64,000 nt of DNA from an uncultured Hellea sp. (GTDB taxonomy: Bacteria > Pseudomonadota > Alphaproteobacteria > Caulobacterales > Maricaulaceae). Location: positions 17,923 through 81,922 of the forward strand of contig CALLMD010000002.1 of the NCBI GenBank assembly GCA_938007935.1. The letters run 5' to 3'. A model generated the notes under the pieces. It was not told where the DNA came from. It did not search any database and was given only the letters and a program-made list of their open reading frames with translations. This document shows, one piece after another, positions 8,483 through 16,807 of this stretch; within the stretch, counting starts at the first letter, position 1; the number at the start of each line of letters is the position of its first letter. The translations under genes were made by a program, and so were the position numbers.

Positions 8483-9928
8483 ATGGCCCGAAAGACGGCA
8501 CTTAGTGCAAAGTCACTCGAAGCGCTCGGCCCAGAGCGCCTGGCGCGATTGCTAATGGAGTTTAGTAGAGGCAAGCCTGCGTTAAAACGCCAGCTGAGGA
8601 TGGCCTTGGCCGCGAGTAAAGGCGGCGAGACGTTAATTGCGTCTATTAGAAAACGTCTAGGAGAGCTTGGAAGAAGCCAAAGTTTTATTGATTGGAATAA
8701 AGCCAAATCCTTCACCGCTGAAATCGAAGACTTGCGCCGCATAATTTTTGAAGATGTCGGCAAGGACCATCCTGCTGATGCTATTGATCTGCTGTGGGAC
8801 TTTTTGGCGATAGCAGCGTCTTGTTATGAGCGCTGTGATGATAGCAATGGCTATCTCGGCGGTGTTTTTCATGAGGCCAGCGGTAATATGGGCATCTTAG
8901 CTGAAGAGGCCCAATTGGACGCGCAAATATTATCACAGCGGTTGTTCTCGGCCTATCAGGACAATGGATATGGCCAGTATGATGACTTGATATCTATATT
9001 CGCGCCATCACTCGGCAAAGAAGGCCTAACGCATCTTCGAACTTTATTCACAAATTGGCAGGCAGGTTTAAAGCCCGCGAAAGGTGAGAGGTTGGACTCA
9101 AAGTCTTATTACGCTCAAATCGCTCTACAGGAAATCGCGGACGCGCTCGGTGATGTTCAAGCTTATAGAGACCAATATAGTCCAGAGATGCAAAAACGGC
9201 CCAATATAGCGGCAGACATTGCGCTGCGTTACCTTTCAGGGAAACAGCCCGCAGCCGCCATGCAGGTTTTAGACGACGTGGATGAGGTGCCCGACCTTGC
9301 GCAAAAGATCGCATCCGGTAGGCATTGTGATCTCTCATGGCATCGTGCCCGCATTGCGGCGTTGGAGGCTTTGGAAAAGGCGGATGAGGCCCAAGCCGTG
9401 CGATGGGAGGCTTTTTTGGCTTCGCTAGACCAGGAAATCCTGAAAGCCTATTTAGACCCCATGAGGGGGTTTGATGATGTTGATGCAGAGGAACTCGCCT
9501 TACAACATACGCTCACTTATCCTCACATATACCCGGCATTACACTTTCTCATAAGTTGGCGGCATAAAGAGGCCGGTTACAAACCCTCAAAGGCCTTAGC
9601 TCTCGACAAGGCCGCAACGTTGATCGAAACCCGATACGCGGAGATAGATGGCCGCCATTATGAATTACTAGCCCCAGCAGCCTCAGTTTTAGAGGCCCGG
9701 CATTTTCTGGCATCCTGCTTATTACATCGCACGCAGATTGATTTTTCCCTGAATAATGCGCGCAGCACCCGATATAAACATGCCGCTCGGCACCTGATGG
9801 CCTGTGAAAGCCTGAATGATAGTATTGACGATTATGGCCATTACACGCCCCATACAGAATATCTCGCAGATTTAAAGGATCGCCATGGACGTAAAACGTC
9901 TTTTTGGGAGCATTTTGATCTAGCTTAA
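8483..9928 (+). CDS. DUF6880 family protein
   Basis: This 481-residue helical-repeat protein has the DUF6880 N-terminus (SLEALGPERLARLLMEFSRG, then IRKRLGELGRS and an FIDW motif). TPR-like helical pairs run to the C-terminus, ending in a motif around HLMACESLNDSIDDYG. There is no signal peptide or nuclease motif. ATG 8483 is preferred over GTG 8480. The tight pairing with DUF6429 suggests a two-protein unit. It lies beside an integrase, so it may be mobile cargo, but its codon use does not look very different from the housekeeping genes. Confidence 0.75.
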   Translation: MARKTALSAKSLEALGPERLARLLMEFSRGKPALKRQLRMALAASKGGETLIASIRKRLGELGRSQSFIDWNKAKSFTAEIEDLRRIIFEDVGKDHPADAIDLLWDFLAIAASCYERCDDSNGYLGGVFHEASGNMGILAEEAQLDAQILSQRLFSAYQDNGYGQYDDLISIFAPSLGKEGLTHLRTLFTNWQAGLKPAKGERLDSKSYYAQIALQEIADALGDVQAYRDQYSPEMQKRPNIAADIALRYLSGKQPAAAMQVLDDVDEVPDLAQKIASGRHCDLSWHRARIAALEALEKADEAQAVRWEAFLASLDQEILKAYLDPMRGFDDVDAEELALQHTLTYPHIYPALHFLISWRHKEAGYKPSKALALDKAATLIETRYAEIDGRHYELLAPAASVLEARHFLASCLLHRTQIDFSLNNARSTRYKHAARHLMACESLNDSIDDYGHYTPHTEYLADLKDRHGRKTSFWEHFDLA

Positions 9929-10104
9929 ACGCCAAACTTGAGAAATGTTTTCAATCTTACGAGCGTCCTTCATTAGGCTGCGGATTTAAGGGGTCGTCGC
10001 AACACACATACCAAACCGCTCGGCCAGCAGTTTACTTGAGGCGACTTTATACCGAGTCAACAATAATAATAAAAGCATTTGAGAGGCAAGAAACTCATTA
10101 AACG

Positions 10105-10123
10105 TCATGAAACGGCCAGAAAC
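10105..10123 (+). repeat. att-like direct repeat, left copy
   Basis: TCATGAAACGGC followed by CAGAAAC matches 11664-11682 (TCATGAAACGGC then ATGAAAC), 17 of 19 bases. The two copies flank the integrase gene in the same orientation, about 1.56 kb apart, as the ends of a minimal integrated element would. Confidence 0.5.
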
Positions 10124-10158
10124 TATAAGAGATAGTAATTTTCTAGTTCATCTGAACT

Positions 10159-10182
10159 GGGTAGGACACCGGGTAGGACACA
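10159..10182 (+). repeat. tandem 12-mer GGGTAGGACAC(C/A), two units
   Basis: GGGTAGGACACC is followed directly by GGGTAGGACACA. A matching tandem pair in the other orientation (TCTAGTCCCACT twice) lies upstream of the integrase gene at 11553-11576. Such paired sites are likely arm-type integrase binding sites. Confidence 0.6.
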
Positions 10183-10335
10183 TTATTTAGACTTGGTTAT
10201 TTATATATAAATAACAACAGCTTAGCAGAAGGCAGTGGCGGAGATGAAGGAGTTCAAACCTTAAATGCTCTTGAGATAATCAACGATAACCTTGAAATAA
10301 TTCATCCAGTAGACATTGTAACAACCCTAAAAGTA

Positions 10336-11508
10336 TCAGTGAGCGCAATACTTTGACCAATCAGTCATGAGCTTTCTTCGCTTCTCTAGTGCATTCCGAC
10401 GTCGGTATGCTTGTTCTACCCTATTTCCTATTTTATGCGATAGAGCAGCTTCAGCTACTTCACGGGGAAACTCCGTAGTATCTCCACACCAATCTCTGAA
10501 CGATGACCGAAAGCCATGTACTGTTACTCCTTCAATGCCCATCCTCCTCATCAACATGTTCATAGACATATTGCTCAGCGGTCGCCCTTTCTTACCTCCT
10601 GGAAATATATATTTTGAATCTTTCATCTCTAAAGCACGTTTCAATATGGCTAAAACCTCATCTGACAGAGGTACAATGTGCTCGACCTTGGATTTCATTC
10701 TGTTAGCGGGGATTGTCCACGTCCGTTCATCAAAATTGATTTCGTCCCATAACGCTCCCAAGGCTTCGTTAGATCGCGCGGCTGTATGAATTGTAAATTC
10801 CAACGCTAAGGCAGCTGAACCTACCTGCTGAATGAGAGCCTTCATAAAGTGACTAATTTTTTCATAGGGCATAGATGCAAAATTACTCTTCTTCGAAGAA
10901 TCTCTTTTTGGCAGAATATCTTTAAGGTGCCCCTTCCAGCGCGCGGGGTTTTCACCCTGCCTCCAACCATGAGCAGTAGCATAGTCAAGAATTCTCTCTA
11001 TTCTTGATCTTAACCTGCGAGCCGTTTCCTCCTTAGTCGTCCAAATTGGTTTAAGTACCCGAAGTACATCCTTCGTATCTATTTGATCAACTGCGATAGA
11101 GCGTATAGGTTTGCAATAGTGAGAAACTGTCCTCTTCCACTGTTGTCTATGTTTTTCGCTGGACCAGTCGGCTTTTAAGTTTTCGACAAGATGGTCAGCG
11201 ACTACTCCGAATGATCGGCTCGTCTTTTGTAATTCACCCTCCTCCCTCAACCGTTCTTCGATTGGGTCTTTTCCTTCCGCCACTAACTGCCGAGAAAATT
11301 GAGCTTTGTTTCGAGCGCTGGCAAGTCCTACTCCCGGAAAACCGCCAAGCCCCATTTCACGACGTCTTCCATCGGTAACCCACATGTAAACCCATTTTTT
11401 GGCATTGGTTTTTGATGTAACTAAGTATAAACCAGCACCGTCGCTTAAACGTCCAGGCACTTTGTTTGATTCAACTTTTCTGGCTGTTAATTTATGAATA
11501 GCAGGCAT
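10336..11508 (-). CDS. P4-type tyrosine recombinase (integrase)
   Basis: This 390-residue protein has the usual length for the family. It opens with the DUF4102 arm-binding domain (LTARKVESNKVPGRLSDGAG, then YMWVTDGRRREMGLGGFPG), followed by a SAM-like core-binding domain and the catalytic domain. The catalytic residues are visible: Arg in HTAARSNEALG, His-x-x-Arg in VHGFRSSFRDW, His in ALSHKIGN and the Tyr nucleophile in VEQAYRR. It should cut and rejoin DNA for site-specific integration. No tRNA gene adjoins it, although family members often use one. Flanking nested repeats suggest it is still bounded by its own sites. No excisionase or phage gene is seen. Confidence 0.93.
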   Translation of the reverse strand: MPAIHKLTARKVESNKVPGRLSDGAGLYLVTSKTNAKKWVYMWVTDGRRREMGLGGFPGVGLASARNKAQFSRQLVAEGKDPIEERLREEGELQKTSRSFGVVADHLVENLKADWSSEKHRQQWKRTVSHYCKPIRSIAVDQIDTKDVLRVLKPIWTTKEETARRLRSRIERILDYATAHGWRQGENPARWKGHLKDILPKRDSSKKSNFASMPYEKISHFMKALIQQVGSAALALEFTIHTAARSNEALGALWDEINFDERTWTIPANRMKSKVEHIVPLSDEVLAILKRALEMKDSKYIFPGGKKGRPLSNMSMNMLMRRMGIEGVTVHGFRSSFRDWCGDTTEFPREVAEAALSHKIGNRVEQAYRRRNALEKRRKLMTDWSKYCAH

Positions 11509-11552
11509 CGTTTCTTAGTTTCATATAACATCCAAGCAATCAACAGAACTTA

Positions 11553-11576
11553 TCTAGTCCCACTTCTAGTCCCACT
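11553..11576 (+). repeat. tandem 12-mer TCTAGTCCCACT, two perfect units
   Basis: Two identical 12-bp units follow each other 44 bp upstream of the integrase start. On the minus strand they read AGTGGGACTAGA and share a GT(G/A)GGAC word with the pair at 10159-10182. Confidence 0.7.
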
Positions 11577-11663
11577 CTTAACATGGATTAGCATGAAATA
11601 GCAATATACAGCATGAGACAGTATTATATTTAAGTAACTGTTTTATATAGTATATTTTTAACA

Positions 11664-11682
11664 TCATGAAACGGCATGAAAC
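11664..11682 (+). repeat. att-like direct repeat, right copy
   Basis: This is the partner of 10105-10123; see that entry. It lies outside the 12-mer pair, so the repeats are nested symmetrically around the integrase gene. Confidence 0.5.
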
Positions 11683-11840
11683 ATCAGTTCGACGGAGGGT
11701 GGTGCCTCCAATTTGCATTCAGCTGTAGTTTTTTGGTTACATCAATGCCAGCGTCCTATCATCTCGTATTCGATTAGAGCTAGCAATCGAAAAGAGGCTT
11801 TCGTAAGCATGGTCGTAAAATATGATAGGATATAATTTGC

Positions 11841-12800
11841 ATGTCGGAAATAAGAGAATATTTTGAAGGTATTCGAATTTCTTGGCGTGAAATCTATGTT
11901 GGAACTACGGGCACAACAATTAAAATTGATGTAAGTTTCATCAAAAACCTATGTTCTGCTCTTAAAATAATTGGGTATTTAAAACTTAGGCAGATTAAGA
12001 ACATTTTTGGACGAACTCGTCACACAACTACCCTCTCTTATTATCCACAAACCCCTGGACCTTGGTTCAATATTTGGCAAGTCACGCGCTTGGCTAACTT
12101 GAAGACAATATCGGCCCTTTCACATGCAAATTATATATTTGCCTTTGAAGATAGCACCCATACCCAGTTTAACAAATCATACCTTGAAGGCTTCGGTGTT
12201 CCTGTGCTCAATTTGCATTGTAATGATATTTCTAAAGAGCATGTCGCTGATATATTCGAGGCTGTCTTTGGGTATAATCTTCGCATTGATCCACTCGTCC
12301 ATAACGGCCCCGCTATACAAAAATCTGATGCAAATGGCACTCATGATGGCAGTGTCATTGACTGTCCTATTTCGCCTTCAGAAATCATCAAAGGTCAATC
12401 TTATCAGAGACTTGTCGACAGTACTTTTACCGGAAATACAAGCGAAGATTTACGTGTGGCCTATGCGCTAGGAACATTAGCCCTTGTCTATCATAAATAT
12501 AAACCACTAACTGATCGCTTCGGAATGAATTACGTAAGCGTTAATGTCCGGGCACCCGAAGATGTATTTTCCCAAAAAGAAATATCCCTCATAATAAATT
12601 TCTGCAAAAAGATGCACCTTGATTTTGGTGCCATAGACGTTATGCGCGATAAACATGATGGTCGAATATATATTGTGGATGTGAATAAAACCTGCATGCC
12701 AGTACTGTCATTAAGCTTAAAAACGCAGATACGGTCACAAAAGATAATTGCACAAGCTTTAAATGCTGGTCTTTTAAAGCTTCGCGACACCACATATTGA
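11841..12800 (+). CDS. ATP-grasp-fold protein, substrate unknown
   Basis: This 319-residue cytosolic protein lacks a signal peptide. The C-terminal third has an ATP-grasp metal site: FGAIDVMRDKHDGRIYIVD followed by VNKTC, where the Asp, Asp and Asn would bind magnesium. A KGQSYQRLVDS segment near residue 180 and VRAPEDVF near residue 235 fit the fold's central part. The N-terminal region (LSYYPQTPGPWFNIWQVTRL) resembles pre-ATP-grasp regions of proteins tied to polysaccharide or peptide modification. ATP-grasp enzymes form amide or similar bonds through an acyl phosphate. No ligase partner is adjacent; a YeiH-type transporter follows 57 bp later. Confidence 0.65.
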   Translation: MSEIREYFEGIRISWREIYVGTTGTTIKIDVSFIKNLCSALKIIGYLKLRQIKNIFGRTRHTTTLSYYPQTPGPWFNIWQVTRLANLKTISALSHANYIFAFEDSTHTQFNKSYLEGFGVPVLNLHCNDISKEHVADIFEAVFGYNLRIDPLVHNGPAIQKSDANGTHDGSVIDCPISPSEIIKGQSYQRLVDSTFTGNTSEDLRVAYALGTLALVYHKYKPLTDRFGMNYVSVNVRAPEDVFSQKEISLIINFCKKMHLDFGAIDVMRDKHDGRIYIVDVNKTCMPVLSLSLKTQIRSQKIIAQALNAGLLKLRDTTY

Positions 12801-12857
12801 TCTGAGTAAGCTCAATAAATACTTAGGCTTCGGCCGACTCACGAAAAGCGTCCACGT

Positions 12858-13865
12858 ATGGTAAACATTCCCTCTCTTATCAAAACCCGCATCGCAGGTT
12901 TTGCTTTCTGTGTCTTATTGGGCGCATTGGCAATTTATGCTGCAGAACTTTTAGCTATACCAGTTATGTTATTGGCGATTATTATTGGCCTTTGCTTGCA
13001 TGTCTTTAATCGTGCCAACGCAATGAAAGACGGTATAAATTGGTGTGCTCGGGGCTTGCTCTATGCTGGCGTAGCCTTAATGGGACTACGCATAGATTTT
13101 ACCGATTTGTCCCAAGCTGGATTAATTGCGCCAGCGCTAGTCCTTCTAACGCTTATTGGAACCTTTTATGGCGGATTCCTCATAGCCCGTGCTTTTGGAC
13201 AAACCAAAGATTTTTCGATTTTAATGAGCGGTGCTGTCGCTATTTGTGGCATATCAGCGGCGGCGGCAATTTGTGCCTCTTTAGATGATTGTGAGTCACG
13301 CAATGAAGAGCTCGCCATTACTGTTGGCGGTATCACGATCTTATCAACTGTTACCATGATTGCTTACCCCATAATTTCTCATTTTTTAAACCTCAGCAAT
13401 TTAGGCGCCGGGATTTTAATGGGCGGAGGCATTCATAATGTCTCGCAAGCTGTCGGCGCCGGCTATGCGATCTCACCTGAAGCGGGAGATATGTCAGTAC
13501 TCTTGAAACTTTTACGCGTTTCAATGCTGCTTCCGATTATTATAATCGTTTCAGTCATGTGGGGTAAAAACGCGGCGACGCCTTATCCAAGTTTAAGCGC
13601 AAAAATTAGAGCCAATTCTCCGCCCTTTCTAATCATCTTTTTAATCCTAGCTACATTAAGCTGTTTTAACCTTGTACCTACGACAATTACCAAGATTGGG
13701 AACGAAGCAGCCCATTGGGCTTTGGTTGTTTCTCTAGTCGCAATAGGAATTAAAACAGATATGCGGCAAGTCCTGACCATTGGGGCTAAGCCACTCATCG
13801 CGATGACACTCATCACAATTATCATGGCAGGCATGTTGCTGATAGGCATTCATCTCATCTCATAA
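12858..13865 (+). CDS. yeiH: YeiH family putative sulfate/anion exporter
   Basis: This 335-residue inner-membrane protein has about 10 hydrophobic segments and typical YeiH/UPF0324 motifs: an early LAIIIGLCLH, a GLLYAGVALMGLRI segment, CGISAAAAI, and GAGILMGGGIHNVSQAVGAGY in the middle. The family is annotated as putative sulfate exporters and often sits near sulfonate or taurine degradation genes. No such genes are near here, so the transported ion is unknown. A minus-strand terminator lies just after its stop. Confidence 0.85.
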   Translation: MVNIPSLIKTRIAGFAFCVLLGALAIYAAELLAIPVMLLAIIIGLCLHVFNRANAMKDGINWCARGLLYAGVALMGLRIDFTDLSQAGLIAPALVLLTLIGTFYGGFLIARAFGQTKDFSILMSGAVAICGISAAAAICASLDDCESRNEELAITVGGITILSTVTMIAYPIISHFLNLSNLGAGILMGGGIHNVSQAVGAGYAISPEAGDMSVLLKLLRVSMLLPIIIIVSVMWGKNAATPYPSLSAKIRANSPPFLIIFLILATLSCFNLVPTTITKIGNEAAHWALVVSLVAIGIKTDMRQVLTIGAKPLIAMTLITIIMAGMLLIGIHLIS

Positions 13866-13894
13866 AAAAGACCCTGATCATAAGACCAAGGTCT
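13864..13894 (-). terminator. Rho-independent terminator of the glycine-zipper gene
   Basis: On the minus strand AGACC (13894-13890) pairs with GGTCT (13873-13869), followed by a run of about six T. It lies between the convergent yeiH and glycine-zipper genes and fits termination of the latter. Confidence 0.5.
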
Positions 13895-13919
13895 AATTTA
13901 TGTTGATTAAGCACTTGGG

Positions 13920-14699
13920 TTAATGACCCATATCGCAACTATACCGTCCATGGTAGTGACTGCCATGGCGTCTACTACCGTAAGCGGACGTCGTTCTCAC
14001 CGTCCGGAATTGCGGATTATGAGAATAGCTCGAATAGCTAGGTGAGTAATGCGTTGTTCTTGGTTGTGACACATAAGTTGTCGCTGGCGGCGAATAATAT
14101 GTGGTTGCTGGCGGCGTATATGTTGTCACTGGCGCTGTGTAAGTTGTCGTCGGCGCTGTATAAGTATTAGACACATATTGGCTGTTAGTACCAGATGGTG
14201 GATAGGTTGTTGTTCCTGTACTATAGGTCGCACCCTGTGAGATAGCCCCTGCCCCATAATAAGGATCCGAGTAAACGGGATGGTTAGAGACTGTTACACG
14301 GTCTTCATAAGTCTGTGTCGTGCCATAAGTCGTTGAACTACCCGAATAGGTTGTTCCGCCAGAATATGTAGGCGACGAAGAATAAGTGGTTCCGCCAGAA
14401 TATGTACGATGTTCTGGATAAACAGGATCGCAATCAATTGATTTATCGGCAATACCTGCGCCTGCTAAAGCGCCGATTGTACCTGCGATAACGCTACCTT
14501 CGGTGCGCGCGCCGCTACCTGCGATCTGCGAGCCGACAACACCGCCAAGTACAGCGCCAGCAAAACCACCTAATATCTGGCGGTTATCTTCTGCGCGCTT
14601 ACAACGCTCATGAGCGTTCCCGTAATTATTGGCATTTGCTATGGCCGGAGTAAAGGCAAGCGTGGCAACCAATGCCGTGGCTGATAAAAGATGGTTCAT
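13920..14699 (-). CDS. secreted glycine-zipper protein with a Thr/Tyr/Ser-rich tail
   Basis: The start at ATG 14699 is chosen because GGAGG lies just upstream; an in-frame TTG at 14711 would include that site. A signal peptide (MNHLLSATALVATLAFTPAIANA) is followed by a 17 kDa-antigen-like glycine zipper (ILGGFAGAVLGGVVGSQIAG, then AGTIGALAGAG). The rest is about 160 residues of low-complexity TYS/TTYTAP/PPATTY repeats, probably periplasmic or cell-wall exposed. Glycine-zipper domains insert in or span membranes; the repetitive tail is extended. It ends near a 5-bp-stem terminator. Confidence 0.8.
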   Translation of the reverse strand: MNHLLSATALVATLAFTPAIANANNYGNAHERCKRAEDNRQILGGFAGAVLGGVVGSQIAGSGARTEGSVIAGTIGALAGAGIADKSIDCDPVYPEHRTYSGGTTYSSSPTYSGGTTYSGSSTTYGTTQTYEDRVTVSNHPVYSDPYYGAGAISQGATYSTGTTTYPPSGTNSQYVSNTYTAPTTTYTAPVTTYTPPATTYYSPPATTYVSQPRTTHYSPSYSSYSHNPQFRTVRTTSAYGSRRHGSHYHGRYSCDMGH

Positions 14700-14928
14700 A
14701 TGTACCTCCAAATAATCGAACGAAATGAAAATCTTATATCTTCAGGTTCTTCGCTCTATTCATGCTTAATAGAACGTTAAAATTGAACGTAGTCTGAGGA
14801 GGCTCTTAATAAGCCGTTCATATACAGAACAGTCGTCAAGATCAGAATTACAGCCGATTTAAGGGATATTTAACCATGTATGACTAAATTTAACGAAACG
14901 GGGGTTTTTCGAACGGAGGAACCGGGCT

Positions 14929-15678
14929 GTGACACAACTTAGCAAATACCTTTTTGGCCTATTCACAAGCGTATCGTTCATGGTGCCTATAGAAACTTTC
15001 GCGCAAGACATTCCCATAGAAGCGCCAGTGGAAATAACAAACCCAACTGTTAAGAAAAACCGAATTATCCGAAAGGTTGAAGCTGTTCCATACTGGGTTG
15101 ATGCTGATCAGCTCCGCATTCGTGACAATCCAGTTGCAGGTGACGTCATTGGCATGCTTGAACTTGGTCAAAAAATAAAAGCTTATGAGCAATTTGAAAA
15201 CTGGATTCGAATAAGCAAGGCTAAGTCTAACGCAAAATGGGTAAATACTGATTATCTCACTAATACACCTATAACATGGGCACGTTATGGTAATAATTCG
15301 GTTCGCCGTACACAAAGGCGGGCTGGACTTGGTGAAGATGTCAATCTAACCCGCATTAAAGTCAAAGGCAGTAAATCGTCGCGCATATACGCGGCTTCTG
15401 TCAAGAAAAGTGCGAATGGCAATCGCGTAATCGTGACTCGTCAAAACTTCCGCTCAGGTCCCTATTTTGAGAAAAGACTTGTTGCTTGCACGGATACCAA
15501 CGCAACACATGTCCAAATGTTAGGCGAAGGCTATACCTATATGATGATGGAAAATGACGTTCGCGGTTTAACCGTAGACATCAACGCAGACATGCCAAAG
15601 CTGGAAATTAGTGCGAATGCTGTTCTGTCGCCTGCAACGATCGCTGTTGCTAATTTTAGCTGCGAAGCCGACGTTTGA
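14929..15678 (+). CDS. exported SH3-like domain protein
   Basis: This 249-residue protein starts at GTG 14929 with GGAGG about 9 nt upstream. An N-terminal signal peptide probably ends at ETFAQD. Residues about 55-105 form a bacterial SH3 domain (WVDADQLRIRDNPVAGDVIG, LGQKIKAYEQFENWIRI, KWVNTDYL). The C-terminal half is unclassified. Such proteins bind peptidoglycan or act as periplasmic adaptors. It converges on the acyl-CoA dehydrogenase genes, 5 bp apart. Confidence 0.75.
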   Translation: MTQLSKYLFGLFTSVSFMVPIETFAQDIPIEAPVEITNPTVKKNRIIRKVEAVPYWVDADQLRIRDNPVAGDVIGMLELGQKIKAYEQFENWIRISKAKSNAKWVNTDYLTNTPITWARYGNNSVRRTQRRAGLGEDVNLTRIKVKGSKSSRIYAASVKKSANGNRVIVTRQNFRSGPYFEKRLVACTDTNATHVQMLGEGYTYMMMENDVRGLTVDINADMPKLEISANAVLSPATIAVANFSCEADV

Positions 15679-15683
15679 ACGAG

Positions 15684-16799
15684 CTAAAGCAATAAATCAG
15701 CAAGCTTGCCTTTATGATACCGTGCATCTCCATATTGAGAGGCATTAAATATCGCGCGGCGGCGATAGAGCTGCGCGTCACAGTCATAAGTGAACCCAAA
15801 ACCACCATGAAATTGAATTGATCGGTCCGCTGCAAAGGACATCGCCTTATCAGCTTGCGCTTTGGCCATGCGCGTAGCTATTTCGCCCTCGCCTTGTTTG
15901 GCAAAACTAAAGGCGGCCGCATAAAGGAGTGAGCGCGATTTTTGATAATCAACGAAAGCATCTACTGTTGGATGTTTTAACGCCTGGAAACTGCCGATTA
16001 GCTTTCCAAATTGCTTACGTGTTTTCAAATACTCGACCGTATAATCAATACAGGCCTGACACCCCCCTGTTAATTCCGCTGCGCCTAAGAGGTTAGCCAC
16101 CAGATGGATATGGTTTAAAGTTGCGGAAACCTGTTCTAAATCCAGTAAGGTTTCTTTCCCGACGATTAGACCATCCATTGTCAATTCATAACCACGCTTG
16201 GTTTCGTCAACCAAAGTTTCTCTACGAATATTTTCCCTAGGGATAGACGCCGTTGTTACGCAGAATAATGCGATTTGTCCTTCTAGTATTGCGCTAATAA
16301 TAACCCAATTTGACGCCAATAAATCCATCACAAAGGTTTTCTTTCCGTTCAAACGGTAGTCCTTACCATCTCGAACTGCCTCGGTTTCAACATTACTCAG
16401 TTCCCAATCTCCATTAGGTTCTGATAAGGCTATAGTAGCGGCTTGCCCCGCTGAGATTAGGGGTAAAATTTCACTTTTAAGGCTGTCTGCTCCGCCCATA
16501 ATTAGGGCCTGCGCAGCAATCGTTGTGGAAGAGAATGGCGTGGTTAGCATGTACCTACCAAGCTGCTCTGCAACCGGTGCGACCTCTGTAAGACTTAACC
16601 CCACACCGCCAAACTCTTCAGGAATGGCTATTGCGAGCCATCCTAAATCGCCCATTTCTCTCCAGATATTTTCATCATAGCCAAGTTCTGTTGTTAGCTG
16701 ATCGCGAACCTTATCCATTGGAGATTTTTCTCTACAGAAACTCTCCGCGACCCCCAACATATCGATTTGCGCTTCGGTAATGCCAATTTGAGCACTCAT
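15684..16799 (-). CDS. acyl-CoA dehydrogenase (second of a pair)
   Basis: From ATG 16799 the product has 371 residues. It shows the ACAD fold: the N-terminal IPEEFGGVGLSLTEVAPVAE, the middle beta domain, then YLKTRKQFGKLIGSFQALKH and IQFHGGFGFTYDCDAQLYRR at the end. It is a flavoenzyme that oxidises acyl-CoA to enoyl-CoA. The frame extends upstream to 16919 but overlaps the other dehydrogenase; the ATG 8 bp after that gene's stop fits better. The motif spacing suggests the divergent FadE-like type that pairs with a longer partner, so the two may form a heteromer. It sits in the Atu-like locus, where AtuD performs this step. Confidence 0.85.
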   Translation of the reverse strand: MSAQIGITEAQIDMLGVAESFCREKSPMDKVRDQLTTELGYDENIWREMGDLGWLAIAIPEEFGGVGLSLTEVAPVAEQLGRYMLTTPFSSTTIAAQALIMGGADSLKSEILPLISAGQAATIALSEPNGDWELSNVETEAVRDGKDYRLNGKKTFVMDLLASNWVIISAILEGQIALFCVTTASIPRENIRRETLVDETKRGYELTMDGLIVGKETLLDLEQVSATLNHIHLVANLLGAAELTGGCQACIDYTVEYLKTRKQFGKLIGSFQALKHPTVDAFVDYQKSRSLLYAAAFSFAKQGEGEIATRMAKAQADKAMSFAADRSIQFHGGFGFTYDCDAQLYRRRAIFNASQYGDARYHKGKLADLLL

Positions 16800-16807
16800 G
16801 AAATGTC

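Larger units (their letters stand above)
9929..10335. other. intergenic region with repeats beside the integrase
   Basis: This 407-bp stretch holds no convincing gene. It contains an att-like repeat at 10105 and a tandem 12-mer at 10159, described separately. A 31-codon frame on the minus strand (10081 down to 9986) ends LLAERFGMCVATTP and could be the 3' end of a lost transposase gene. Confidence 0.5.
11509..11840. other. integrase upstream region rich in short repeats
   Basis: This 332-bp gap has no gene. Besides the tandem 12-mer at 11553 it carries four similar words: GCATGAAATAG (11591), GCATGAGACAG (11611), TCATGAAACGG (11664) and GCATGAAACAT (11674). These look like recombinase or regulator binding sites. 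AT-rich DNA between 11620 and 11660 could hold the integrase promoter. Confidence 0.5.

Noticed and set aside
9986..10081. 31-codon minus-strand frame ending LLAERFGMCVATTP
   Set aside because: It could be the 3' end of a transposase, but the similarity rests on memory of one short motif, and no terminal repeats or further fragments are seen.
10336..11508. tRNA attachment site for the integrase
   Set aside because: Both flanks were read for tRNA-like cloverleaf ends and none was seen.
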